Origin: Limnoperna fortunei
Lineage: Eukaryota > Mollusca > Bivalvia > Mytilida > Modiolidae
DNA length: 64,000 nucleotides
Assembly: GCA_944474755.1 (NCBI GenBank)
Contig: OX104114.1
Coordinates: forward strand, 45,759,070-45,823,069
Reading direction: 5' to 3'
The notes below the pieces were generated by a model. The model had not been told where the DNA came from and ran no database searches. It worked only from the letters and a program-made list of their open reading frames with translations. Of the stretch, positions 1-12,900 are shown in pieces; within the stretch, counting starts at the first letter, position 1, and each line of letters opens with the position of its first letter. Made by a program: the position numbers and the translations under genes.

Positions 1-71
1 TGGCAGGAAATCTAAAATAATAGTACATTGTATACTGATAAAATTAGCACTATTGGTATTGTGTGTTTTAG

Positions 72-3000
72 AATATACGAGGACAAAAGACCTTTACAGG
101 TTATTCAACATTATGGTCCCACAACGTCTATACCTTTTGAAGATTTAGAAAATAAAGAATTTGACGAAGTACACATAGGTGATAAGTTCACCCCGCTGTA
201 AGTATATATTGTGTTTGTAAAATAATCATAATGAAATGGTTAGTCTTGTCAGAAACATTACATTGGAGTTTAGAAAATAAAACTGAATTCGGGACGCTGT
301 ACTTTTACAGTTTAGTAAAATTATTCCAAATGATTTTTATCGAGTCTTAAACTTCTTGTTATGCTTTGATGCTCCCTAAAGTAAATGAGTTTATCTTAAA
401 ACTTCTCAGTTAAACTAAACAATGGGACAGTTCAGTATACAATGTCACCATAAATTATACATAGGCTGTCAGATAGTGTCAGATAGTTGGTAAATAGCTA
501 TCAAACTTGAACTTGAACTGGTTGCTTATTGCATACATAGCTATCGCAACAAAGGCTGGTACATGGCCGAGGAAGATAGAAATCTGGGTATTGTTGACGC
601 AAGTTTGCTTATTCGATTTGTTTGCTGTCTGAAAGATGTTCAACGCCACCTTCAGCATTATTTCAGAAATATCGAGACATCCAGTTTTTTGTTGCTGTTT
701 TTTTTCGTTCGGTAGGTGGGGGAGGGACGGAAGCCGTAGTACCCGGAGAAAACCCCTATATTCAATAGGATTACTCGAAATCCTTTTCAACTAAGACTGA
801 TCGAAGTCGAACACACCCTGCTCACAGTGAGACTAGAATCTCAGTGTTGACAGGCTATGTCAAGAACAAATGAAACTCTTATTTTTAATATAATTACTTA
901 TGTTAGGCAAAACAACGTCATACTTAATTAAAATTTTCTACTTAGATGACTTTGATTTCACATTATCCCTTAATGAACAAAATATTTTTAATTAGATGGT
1001 CAATACACTGGTTTAAGCTTGATCTTCATTTGCCACGAGAATGGATTGGAAAAGAGGTTAGACTACGTTGGAATTCAGGTTCAGAGGTCATGATTTGGAA
1101 AGAAGGAGTACCCGTACAGGTTAGTTCTTATTTAAAAATGAAATGCATATTTAAAGGTTTCATTAACGTATAAAAACGTTGAACGCAGCACATTTTCAAT
1201 GAATACCGCTTCATGATGGAAATGTGCGCACGCTAAACGCTTTTATATAATAACTTAAGTACGATTGCGCAATGTGTAAGACATGATTTCCTGTTGTATT
1301 TGATTATCATGAATTTTCTATTTGTTCATTAGGTTCATATATAAATCTGTAAAAAAAGATATTTCTATTTGTTTTACAAGGTAAATTCAACATTTATTGC
1401 TCGAGCGCAATAGTGTCAATACTATTTTAAGCTTATATATATCCTTTTCACATGATTTTTTAATTGCATTTCAGGGGCTTCGGTGGCCCAGTGGTTAAGG
1501 TAGTTCGTCTACTGATGATCACGTGGTCTGTCAACACTGAGGTTGCGGGTTCGAGTCTCACTGCGGGCAGGGTGTACTCGACTCCAATCTTAATTGACAA
1601 GGACTACCCGTTTTCCTGTCGAAGATCGGGGGTTCTCTCCGGATACTCCGGCTTCCTCCCCCAATAAAAACTAGACGCCATGAAATAGCTGAAAATTACT
1701 GAAAGTGGCGTTAAACATCATTCAAACAAAAACAATAATTACATTTCAATGAAGTCAACAAAAATATACATTTGAAACAGTGTCTGGTAAATGTTTTTTT
1801 TTAAATATTATTAAATCAATAAAAACTATAGTACCAAAGGTACATTTCTCTCGAATCTTAAATGTTAAACGAAATGAATAACCTCGGTAAACGTTTTTTG
1901 TGCCTATAACGAAAATTCAAATTCAACTGAATTTTTTTTAATAGTGTTCTTGGAAGACAAGGAGGAAAATTTTAGTATTTCTTGTGATCCTTTATTTTAG
2001 GGACTCTCAGGAGTACCAGAGGTGTATATCCGAACAGACTTCGTCTTGTCAAAGAGATTAGTGGAAGAGGAAATACGGTAAGAACACCTCCTATTAAGAT
2101 GTACATGCTCTAAAAGACGTTTTTAACTAATTTAATGTTTCACTGACGTTGCTCTATGTCATGGAATATTGTATTAAATATATAATATCCCAAAAAGAAA
2201 CGCAGAACAATTTCTTATTTTAAAAATGATTTTTTTCCCTATATATAAATTGGCTAACTGAAAAAGTAAATATTGGTGATTACATTTAATTATTATATAG
2301 ATAGAGATGAAATATCGACTTTTTCGAGTGACAGAAATCACAGTAAATCACATGTGAAAATTATCGTTTATTTTCACTCTCGGGTTTTTTGACGCCAGAA
2401 TGTCACAATGGTTTTGTACTATACAGATATTCATCCGTCGTTCATAAAATTTAGGATTAAGCATTAAAATTTTACGAAAATAATTTTGGTCTATATAATA
2501 AATAGGATAATCAATTGGGCATCGTGAATATCAAGTTCCGCGCTCTCGTTTAATTAGATGCGTTATGCGGCACTAATGATCATATTTTGGATATTCACTC
2601 CGCCCAATTAATTATCCTATAAATCCCTAATGACATTTTACCTCGGACTTCATTTTAATTCAAACAAGCGTGAAAACCTGGTTCGCATGTTTCGAAACAT
2701 GTCATCTATAGAAGCTTGACAAAAATCAGTTTGTTTTGCATGTGCAATTCATGAGTGATTTGTTATCGGGTACTGCGGGTATAAAACTCGGTATGGGATC
2801 TGCGGAACTGAAAAGGGGTGTGGTTCAGTGACGTATCTCGCATTTCTAAAAAAGAGAGATGGCCGAATAAGGGTCTACAGACGAAGAAACAAACGATTTG
2901 CACACATTTGTGTCGTTCAATGCAACAATTTCTGCGGAGGCAGCGTGATTCTGTGGGTTGGCATATCTTACGCCAGAAAACCACCCTTCGTCCATATTCC

Positions 3001-3994
3001 ATGCGACTTGAATGCAGTTCGCTATCGTCAACAGCCTTATTATTACCCGCAATCGATGTCCATAGGGAGGTTTTTCAACATGATAATGCCAGACCGCATA
3101 GTACAAGGATTATTGTTGACTTTTTGGAGCAGCAGAACGTAAATGTTATGCGTTGGCTTTCACGGTCACCAGATATAAACCTGATTGAGCATATATGGGA
3201 TGAACTTGACCGCCGCATAATGAAACGTCAACTACCGCCTCAAACACTGCAGGAATAACATGTACTTCAGTTTGAATGGCAAAGAATTCTTTGTACAGCG
3301 ATTGATTCAGTCTATGCCCAGGCGTATAAGATCTGTTCTTCAGGAAAACGGATGACATAACAGATATTGACTGTCGTTCTGCAAAATATTGCATCCTGAT
3401 GGACAAAATTTTGGTAAAAGTGACTCTTTGACAACATTTGTGCCTAATGATAGTGTTCTGTATGTTATATTTTTGTTGTAATTTATAATTGAAATTTATG
3501 AAATAAAACATAATTGTTTTCTTTTTCCTTTTTTTTTTGAGAGAGAGAGTATACATTTTTGCACGCTGTATTTACATGTACACTGTGTCGTTATGTCGAT
3601 AATTTACACTGAACTTCCATCGGTAAACTGTAGTCATAATCATAGTTATGATTCTAAAACGTAATTTCACTACGATTTTCGGCTGAGAAAATTACGCTTG
3701 GTATAGACAACATTTATGTGAAGCTAATTTTAACTTAAAGGATGAACATTTAAAATAAACTATTTGTCTTTGTCTATTCCTTTCTTGTGCAATTGTTAAT
3801 TATAAATATTTTCTAGGCAGACGATATTTCTAGAAATGGAGCTAACAGGATTAAAAGGCGATGGTTGTGGAGATTTAATCAATCCACCAGATCTTCAAAA
3901 ATCTTTCCAGATCAAGATGGCTGAAATAGTTGTTTTCAACAGAGATGTATACAATTTAGTGCAGGACTTAGAAGTTATTGTTGGAATGGCAAAA
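72..3994 (+). CDS. MAN2C1: MAN2C1 exons e1-e4 (N-terminal region)
   Basis: The four exons are 72-197, 996-1119, 2001-2077 and 3817-3994. They encode the N-terminal beta-rich region before the catalytic barrel. Reading through the splices gives [19 protein letters not shown], then [31 protein letters not shown], and finally [20 protein letters not shown]. These match the order of the family pattern (VGDSFGPTWW, then [20 protein letters not shown] in human). The phases join cleanly: e1 leaves two bases that e2 completes, e2 ends in phase 0, and e3 leaves two bases completed by e4. Donors are gtaagt, gttagt, gtaaga and gtaagt. The intron before e1 fills 1-71. The e2-e3 intron holds a SINE, and the e3-e4 intron holds a MITE-like hairpin and a Tc1 remnant. 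Confidence 0.9.
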
Positions 3995-6900
3995 GTAAGT
4001 GATTAAAACAAGCACACGAAATATAACAACTAATGCGTACCAAATTTTGCAAGGGTTCTGTTTGTTGGTTTGTTTACTTGTGGTTTAACATGGCGTGTCA
4101 GAAATTTTTCATCTATATTATTTGTCAAGTTCTATTGGGGGAGGAAAATGAGTACCTGGTGAAAATCCAAGTTCTTCTCCAAGAAAACTCGTAATCCTTG
4201 TCAACTAACGTTGGAGTTCGCAGTAAGGCCCGAACCCGCAACCACAGTGTTGACAGGCATATGATTACTATTAGATGCTTAACAACATTAACCACTCGAC
4301 CCATGTTCCCAAAAGGTTACAAGAAAAAAACCTTAGCACTCTATAATTATACTGTAAGATTGATAATGGTATCATTTTCCTTGTTAAAGGCGTCCTCGAG
4401 TCGTTTATCTTTTAGTGAGCATAGTTGTATATCATATTGGCTGTTGTGTTGGACGGTCTATATTTAGCCATAGATCCGAAACCCACGTCCGGTCTCGTTC
4501 TCGCTTTGCTACCACTTACCGTCCAGCGACGCGCGTGGGTTTTAGACGATGATATTTAGGTGTTAATTTTAATTGATGTTTCTCCGATTATTTAAACTTA
4601 CCAAATAAAAATTGGACGACAGTCTATAGTCGAAAAATTGCTGAACGTAGCGTTAAACCTATTCAAAAAACTTATTTTTATAGAACACAGGCAAAGAAGG
4701 AAGTTCTTCGATTCTCTTTAACTTATTCAACACATTTTAATGACCTATCAAGCCAATTGTTTATGCCGTACTTTTTGTCGATTTATTTCGTGAATTTTAA
4801 GTTAATTTGTGTGCCTTTCCCTGAATGATTACTTGAAATCTGACGGACATCACCTTAAATAGTGGAAAATCCTTTGACTTGTTAACTTCTAGCCAGCCAT
4901 GCGAGATGACGTATACACTACACTTCAGTGTTTTCGTTGGTGGTCCAATATCGTGAAATATTGTTACTAGTTGGACATGATTTTATAATAATAGTTAAGC
5001 TTATACAAATATTTCAAAACAAATGTAGTATTTTATATATTTTATTTAGCCAATTTGTAAAGTAAGGAAAAGCAATGAAAATTTGAAAACACGGTTTAAT
5101 AACATAAGAAGCAATCCATATATTTACTAGCGCTTGATATATACACATTACTGTACATGCATTTGTAGGTACAACTACCTGTATCATGTCGAGACAGTTG
5201 TGTACATTCGAAACATTACGAGACGCGTAGGTCCGAGTTGTAATGCAGAATGTAACCAACTGTCGAAAGACAGAACACAACTGAATGTTTATATTTTTTA
5301 ATTATTGGAAGTATTTTTAAATAAAATATAGTCCCTAACGCCACACGAATTATGGCGTCATATTTAATTCATAGAAGGGTATTTCGCTTTGCATTTATTA
5401 TGACGCCAAAAAGTAGTTCCGAAAAGATACATCTTGTATGGATGACACAATGTTTTGTATCACCCAGTTATTATCAAATTAATAATTTTTCAGATTTTAG
5501 ATCAAACCACGTATTGACATTATTATATAAAGGGTAAAATTATTAGATTTCTAAACTATATCATGCATAATGGTAAACGTTGAACATGATGTATAACTGT
5601 TCAGTCGAAAATTGTTAGGAAAAAAATCTTTATGAATTAACAAAAATAGGAAATTTTATTTGTCTAACTAAACTTACGTTTTGAATGACCTTGCTATCTG
5701 CCGTTTGTAATCTGGAAAAGTTTAAATTATTAATTAGAATGCGATGTTTGGTTATTTAAAGAACTATGTGGTGTTGTAAGTTTTAAAATAAATATCAGAC
5801 GATAGGAATAAAACTTGCTTTTACTTTTTCCCCATGATAATGATTTTAGCATCTACCTAGGCAAAATCAAAGAGCCTACCAAGCATTATTTGCAGCTAAC
5901 CATGCAGTGAACAATTGTGCTGATCGCCGGAACAACTCTATTCAAAGGTAAAATAAATCTCATTGTAAAAATATCCTGTTATCACGTGTAACGTTTGGCA
6001 ATTTAGCACTTACTACCTTTCTTTATATTTTACATCTCAGCCTTAAAAGATATTTAAAGACACCAATTAGTAATATTTCATACTATTTTAAGTTGGATTC
6101 TGGACAAAAAACTTCACTTATATAAAATTTGACAGTGTTAAAAATCTAATTCAAACAGTGTTGGGCTTAATTTGTAGACGTATATATAAATATTTGATAT
6201 TAACCCTGTATTTCTGATGTTTCAGAAATCTGTGGATAGATATATTATATGGTTGTCACAATAATTAGACGTTTGTATATATATATATATGTAGCTGTTA
6301 CATGGCTTTGTTCAAATATTCCAACAAAATGTTATCAAAATTACCAAGGTGACAAATTCATTACGCCAGACGCGTGTTTCGTCTATTTAAGACTCATCGA
6401 GGTCGTTTTACTCTAAATGCTTAAGATATTTCTTATTGGAAGATGGAAAAATTAGTATTCTTAATTGGGACATTGAATAATATGTCCACTAGGATCGTGT
6501 AAATACACAATACAGGTAGTTCAAAATATTATATAAAGGGTCAAAAGAAAGCTACCAAACCAGTACACTTATTTAGTATCGGATCTACAGCATAAACAAA
6601 AAATAATATACAACTCTAGAAGATTATGCAACAATAAAAATGACGATGTTTATTGTCAAAATTATAGACACAGACCGACCAACGAATGGCCTTAATCATT
6701 GAGTATCAATATACAGTGGACCCCAGTGGACTTGTATTATTTGTTGATCAGTCTGTGTCTATAATTTTGACAACAAACATCGTCATTTTTATTGTTGCAT
6801 AATCTGCTAACTAGGATCATAATGACAAAATCATATTTTTCAACAAATTCAACGTTCATACAAAAAAAAAATAAAAAGGAGTACACAGGAATTATTTGTT

Positions 6901-9900
6901 TCAGTGCATTAGAGGTCACTAGAAAGTTCTTAAATGAGAAAAATGGTGATTCACAACACACGATTCATGCTATGGGACACTGTCATATTGACTGTGGTAA
7001 GCTTTACAAAACTTTTTTCCTTTGCACATAATTCGTTGATATTGTGCCAATGTTGACGTTTTTACAAGTTTTCAATATTATAGGTTAATATTCAAGGGTA
7101 TTTTAAAATCAAAAAATGTATCAATAGTTCAGAATTGTAATGCGAAAACTCCTAGGTCATTATACATTGCACAAAACCTTTCACAAGTGAACCAGTTTAT
7201 GAACTCAATGTGTTGACCTTTTAGCACAAAACTTTCCACGAGTGTACCAGTTTTTTATAAACATTTTCTGCACATAGATCATTAATTTACAGCATGGTTA
7301 TGGAGATATGACTGCACCATAAGAAAATGCGCAAGGAGTTGGAGTTCTACACTACTACTTATGAACCAATATCCGGACGTCACATTCACATGCTCTCAAG
7401 TAATTTTATAATTCGTTAATCATTTCTTGTTTCATGGGCGTTTCTTATCTAATTAGGTTAGATGTTTTTCTACAAAATCTACAATATGATGTTTGTAACA
7501 CATAATAAGATTATTAAGCCTACGTTATTTGTGGCATGGTTATGGCGATATGACTCACCATGTGAAAGGACTGGCTCATTTTGGTGTTACAGAACGCATG
7601 GTAATATTCCGTTAAAATTTTCAATTAAAGAGAAATAACTCTAAAGTATAACTTAGTCTCACTTTGGAATCAGTAAGTGTTGCTGTTGCAATACTTGTAT
7701 TGTATCATGGCAACCGAAAAACAACTAATGTGTTAAGGTTACTCACATTACCACGTGATTTCTCAGTAGTCACTTCGAGTTAGACGTTTTATGCATCAAA
7801 CAGTAACAGTTTGACGTTATTATCTGCAAACTTAGAGAATTAAGCGGTATATATTACGTATATTACTTGCAGGTCATAATTCAGAAAAGTTAGTTATACA
7901 CAGTGCCTTGGCCATCCAAATGATTTCTAAATGATATGCACATCATCTATTAATTATCTTACGCAATTACTGTGTTACTGGGTCAATCCACTTTTCTTAA
8001 ATTATTTTGTTTCTTAACTTGTTTGTTAACTTGTCATCGTCTTTATTTTAGCCGACATACTTTCAGTATTAAAATCAACTAACAAGTTGCAAATCAATAA
8101 ATCAATCAAGGATCCAAGCAAGTAAAATCATTGAAGCAAGCATTAAAGCAATCAATCAATCAATTCAATATTAATTTTTTTGAATGGTGCTACAAAACTT
8201 TTGCTACATGTACCACGCATGGTTTACAGAATTTCAGACTAAGTTTGTGAATAATAACGCTTGCATATAGTAGATAGTATTTTTTTGTTGTAAATTTTAT
8301 ATATCTAGGCTCAGCAGTACCAGTGGATTAAGGACTATTAGTTGGGTAGAAATGGATGGAAATTTACCATGTGGAGAGTCATTTGTCCGTCAGTTTCTAC
8401 ATGGTCAAAATTTTTTTCAAAAAGAATTTGGATTAAAGTGTACAGAGGTAATTAAACAAATAAATTTCGGGCTTTATCACACATATTCTTTGTATTTATA
8501 CAGCAATGATCCTTTCAGCTCCAATATAAACGCTAAACACTAATATTGTTACATAAAATTATTAAAATTATTACATTAGATCACCGGCTTTGTATTAATC
8601 TTATTTTAAACAGCAGCTACTCCTAGTAATAACGCTTAATGTAGTAATAAATACGTCATTGACCAAGACTAACGAAGTCCAAGAAATCTATGACAACCTT
8701 ATATGATCTTTTATATCTTACGGTTCAAATTGTTACGTAGTCTTAAATGAAGTTAAGTTACATGAAAAAGTAATTGAAAAATTAAGAACAATGACATTAT
8801 ATTAACCTTTTTTCCGTGGATTGTAACTAATGAAAATGATTTACTGTGTTTTTATAAATGACTTTAAATTTACTATGTCCAGTTTTGGCTACCTGATACA
8901 TTCGGTTATACAGCTCAACTACCACAGATGGTACGGTCGGCTGGTATGACTAGATTCATCACACAGAAACTGTCATGGAATGCTATAAATAAATTTCCGG
9001 TAATGTGTAGTTTGTAGTGACTTAAATTCATAATACAGAAGACCGCATTGTGACTCGACGACTTAATTCAATTTTAATGACTTTTATATGATTTTTAATC
9101 ACAATCTCGTCAAGATTCGTCACTATAAAAAGGCTGCTCATATGTACAGGATGCATTTGATCGGTTATTTAATAGAAAGCTATTATTATTATGGGGGCCT
9201 CGGTGGCCGAGTGGTCAAGGTAGTTCGTCTACTATTGATCACGTGGTCTGTCAACACTGAGATTGCGGGCTCGATTCCCACTGCAGGCAGGGTGTACTCG
9301 ACTCCAATCTTAATTGACAAGGATTGCCAGTTTTCCTACTGTAGGTCGGGGGTTCTCTCCGGGTACTCCGGCTTCCTCCCCCAATAAAAACTGGACGCCA
9401 TGAAATAGCTGCAAAATTGCTGAAAGTGGCGTTAAAACACCATTCAAACAAACAAACAAACATTATTATTATGTTCAGTTGTTTTTTAAATTAAGTAAAA
9501 AGATAACTGTTTTGAATAACAATTGTTTTATTTTTTATATCTTTTGCAAATGATTGTGTAGAAGATGATTTTAAATATTTATCTGTATATGCAAGTCTGC
9601 TTTGTTTTTCTACAGCATCATACATTTATTTGGGAAGGAATTGATGGTTCAGAAATACTTTCCCACTTTCCTCCTGGAAACTCTTATCATATGTTGGGAA
9701 ATGTTTCCGAGGTAATTTTGTTAGCTGTTTCAAACGTTTTTTTATGAGATTCATTTAGTGTTGTTTATTAATTTTACCATTTTATAGTATTTTTTGTTGT
9801 AAATTTTATATATCTAGGCTCAGCAGTACCAGTGGATTAAGGACTATTACCCTCTACTTTTTGCCAAACTAAAGTAGGCAGTAAATACTCCAAATAAAAT

Positions 9901-12900
9901 ATGAGGAAAGCTGGCAATAATCGCATTACATATTAACCTTAAGACCCATAACATATTGACTATTAAGTAATCACAACTGCATAATGTGCAATGTTTTTCT
10001 CCATTAATTTATTTACAGTTGTCGTTCTTTGGTATGTATTTGAAGGTTGCTGCAATGATAACAATGTTGGTTGGTGCTTTGAAAGAAATAATTATAACTA
10101 CTCACCTTTTTAAAAAAATATAAGACTAATTAGGTTAGTTAATATTAAGAATGATAGGAATAGTAACATACCTGGAAAAATACCAAATAAATGGGACATA
10201 ACTTGATTAACGCATAGAAAAATTCATTATGATTTGTTTTAATTTGTTCTTCCAATAATGAATTGTTACATTATTTATTCTTGCTGTCATTTTGACCCCC
10301 TGAATGGCAAATATAAAGCTAAAAAACTTTGGAATAGTAAATTTGATGAAAGAAAACAAAAACCCACATACTTTCATGGAGTATTTGACGTTTTATATCG
10401 TGCGAAAACTTGTGTGTTATATGTAAAAATAAGGACAATAAAAGTAGTGCCTTTGACCATAATATAGTGTATAATACTTTTTAGTTAATCTTAACTACGA
10501 ATAATTTTGAGGACAAAGGAAGATCAAACTCATCTGTTTATCTGTATGGATACGGTGATGGAGGTGGTGGAATTACGTAAGAATATTGCTTATGTGTACA
10601 TTAGTTTTATTTCAAATACACCTGTGATATAAATAATATGGAAACAATCATAATCTTTCTTTCATATAAAATTGTTCCAAGCTTAAAAATATTATCTTAG
10701 GCTGTCTAGAAGATTAGAAGGGATACTATATGAACAAATATCCGTTTTTAGCTGTATTTTGTGCTCTGTGCATAAACATATTAGTTATATTTAACTACTT
10801 AAACAAACTTGTTGGAAAAACATAAGGTTTAACTCACATTTCTCGTGTATTTCATCTTGCATATTTCTTGTCTATGAATGATGTCACTTTTACTTTTTTC
10901 GTCTAATATTACGAAATGATCAGTGCTTTTCACAAAAAGTCTAAAGTTTAAAATATATTGTAATAGCTGACTTCACAATGAATGCCAAAGCTTACGATGT
11001 ATTTTACACTTACTAATTTTTATGAAATTGACTGCAGTTTTGTATTGCAGAGAAGATCAGATCGAGAGAATTTATAGAATGAGGGATGTGGATGGTCTTC
11101 CAAAGTAAGAACATAACGTAATTTAAGGTTAAAACATCAATTCTATATCCAAATAGAAATATATTATATAGTGATGACTTGTAATAATTTGAAAAGAATT
11201 ATAAAATGTTTTTGTACGAACTAAAATATCTTCTTTGTCTTTGCTCACCATTTTTGTTCCAAATAGACATTCTTTGCTAAAAAAACCTAAAAATAATTAT
11301 GGAGTTCTAAATATATTAAAGTGTTTGTAATAAAGTCGTAATTATACAATATCATTTTAACTAGCAGAATTTGGCCTTTTACACACTAGAGTCTTACATT
11401 TGTGTATTTCAAATTTTCTTGCATTCTTTTCTAGAATGATAATGTCTACACCAGATGCATATTTTTCTGAAGTTGAAGAAAAGGAAAGAAACAATCTGTG
11501 TCGGTGGACTGGAGAACTTTTTCTAGAATTTCATCAAGGAACATATACATCACAAGCTAAGGTTGCATTGGTTATTTTTGTTAAAGTTAATTAGTTTTTA
11601 TCTCGCGTATATGTAATTCGCATAAATCTTTGATACTTTATGGTCTTCATAAAATCTAAATGTAACTGCCTAATTATTATCATTGATCTACTCTTATCGA
11701 CTGTAGCTAAGCGTTGCATTACAGTTATTCTGTTGGTATCATTGATGACATTTTATTTCAACCATTGCACCCAGGCCTTTACTCGCGGAGTATATCACCA
11801 GCTATAGTCATTGTCTAAATTTACTGTTCATAAATTTTGAAAGTGATTTGAATTCAAAGGTTTTTCTATTCACACGGGAGTAGCTGTCCTTTGATGCAGA
11901 TGATGAAACGTCTACAACATTTTTATCGTTACGATTTTAAATATTTTTGGGGTTTTAGCTCCACTGATGAGACTTGAGTAGATGAAACGCGCGTCTGGCG
12001 AATTGAATTTTGTAAGCTTTGTATCTTTGTTGTATTTAATTATTAAGCATATTTAAACTACACGCTGTATTACGCAGTTGTTATATTTTAAGAAAATATT
12101 GCACAAAACTGTTAACTACTTTAAGTTTTTTTTCTTAACATAGAATTTTTTATATTTCTATTTAAGACGTTTCATGTAGAATATTTAATTACCTTTTATA
12201 AAACCATTCCTAGATTAGATAATGAAGCCAAACAGTTTATTCACCATTTTCTATTGGGTCATTAAAGAACATTCTTACAGTTTACCACTTTGATTGCGAT
12301 ATTTATTCACTGTCGATAGTAAAGTAGCTTTGCTGGCCAAATGCTTAAGATAGTCATCTACAATTGATCTCGTGCTCGCAACAGGTAGGTTGCGGTTTTG
12401 ATCCTTACTGTGTTGGAACAAAATAAATACTAGACGCTGTGGTATAGCTGAAAAGTTGCTGCCAGTAGCATTAAATCGCATTCAAAACGACATGAAAAAT
12501 CGAAGATAAAACTTCAAGACACCTATTGGAAAATTTAAATATCATAATTGCAAAAATATCCTCATTAAGGAAGCCACGGTGAATAATCTATATATTTGTA
12601 AACAAAAGCGTTGCATTATATTCCTAATTTTATCAATGCAATATACTTTTTTGTAGACTAAGTTAATGAATCGTAAATGTGAACAACAATTGCATGATGT
12701 TGAATTTTTGTCATGCATAGCGGCTTTAGAAAATAACAGTTTTGAATATCCAAAAACAAAACTTGATAGAATATGGAAAAATGTTCTACTGAACCAGTTC
12801 CACGATGTCCTCCCGGGCAGTTCTATTAAAATGGTAAGACAATATATTAATTAGAAAACTCTACGTGACCGATGGTGTTTGAATAAAAGTTGAGTTTTTA

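Noticed and set aside
1474..1560. tRNA gene suggested by A- and B-box sequences (also at 9193)
   Set aside because: There is no cloverleaf-compatible acceptor stem, and a long SINE body with tail and target duplication follows. These are SINE heads, not tRNA genes.
7480..7617. Frame around 7534 reading [20 protein letters not shown]
   Set aside because: It looks gene-like at first sight, but there is no acceptor before it and a stop soon follows. Its start is better explained as a near-copy of exon e7.
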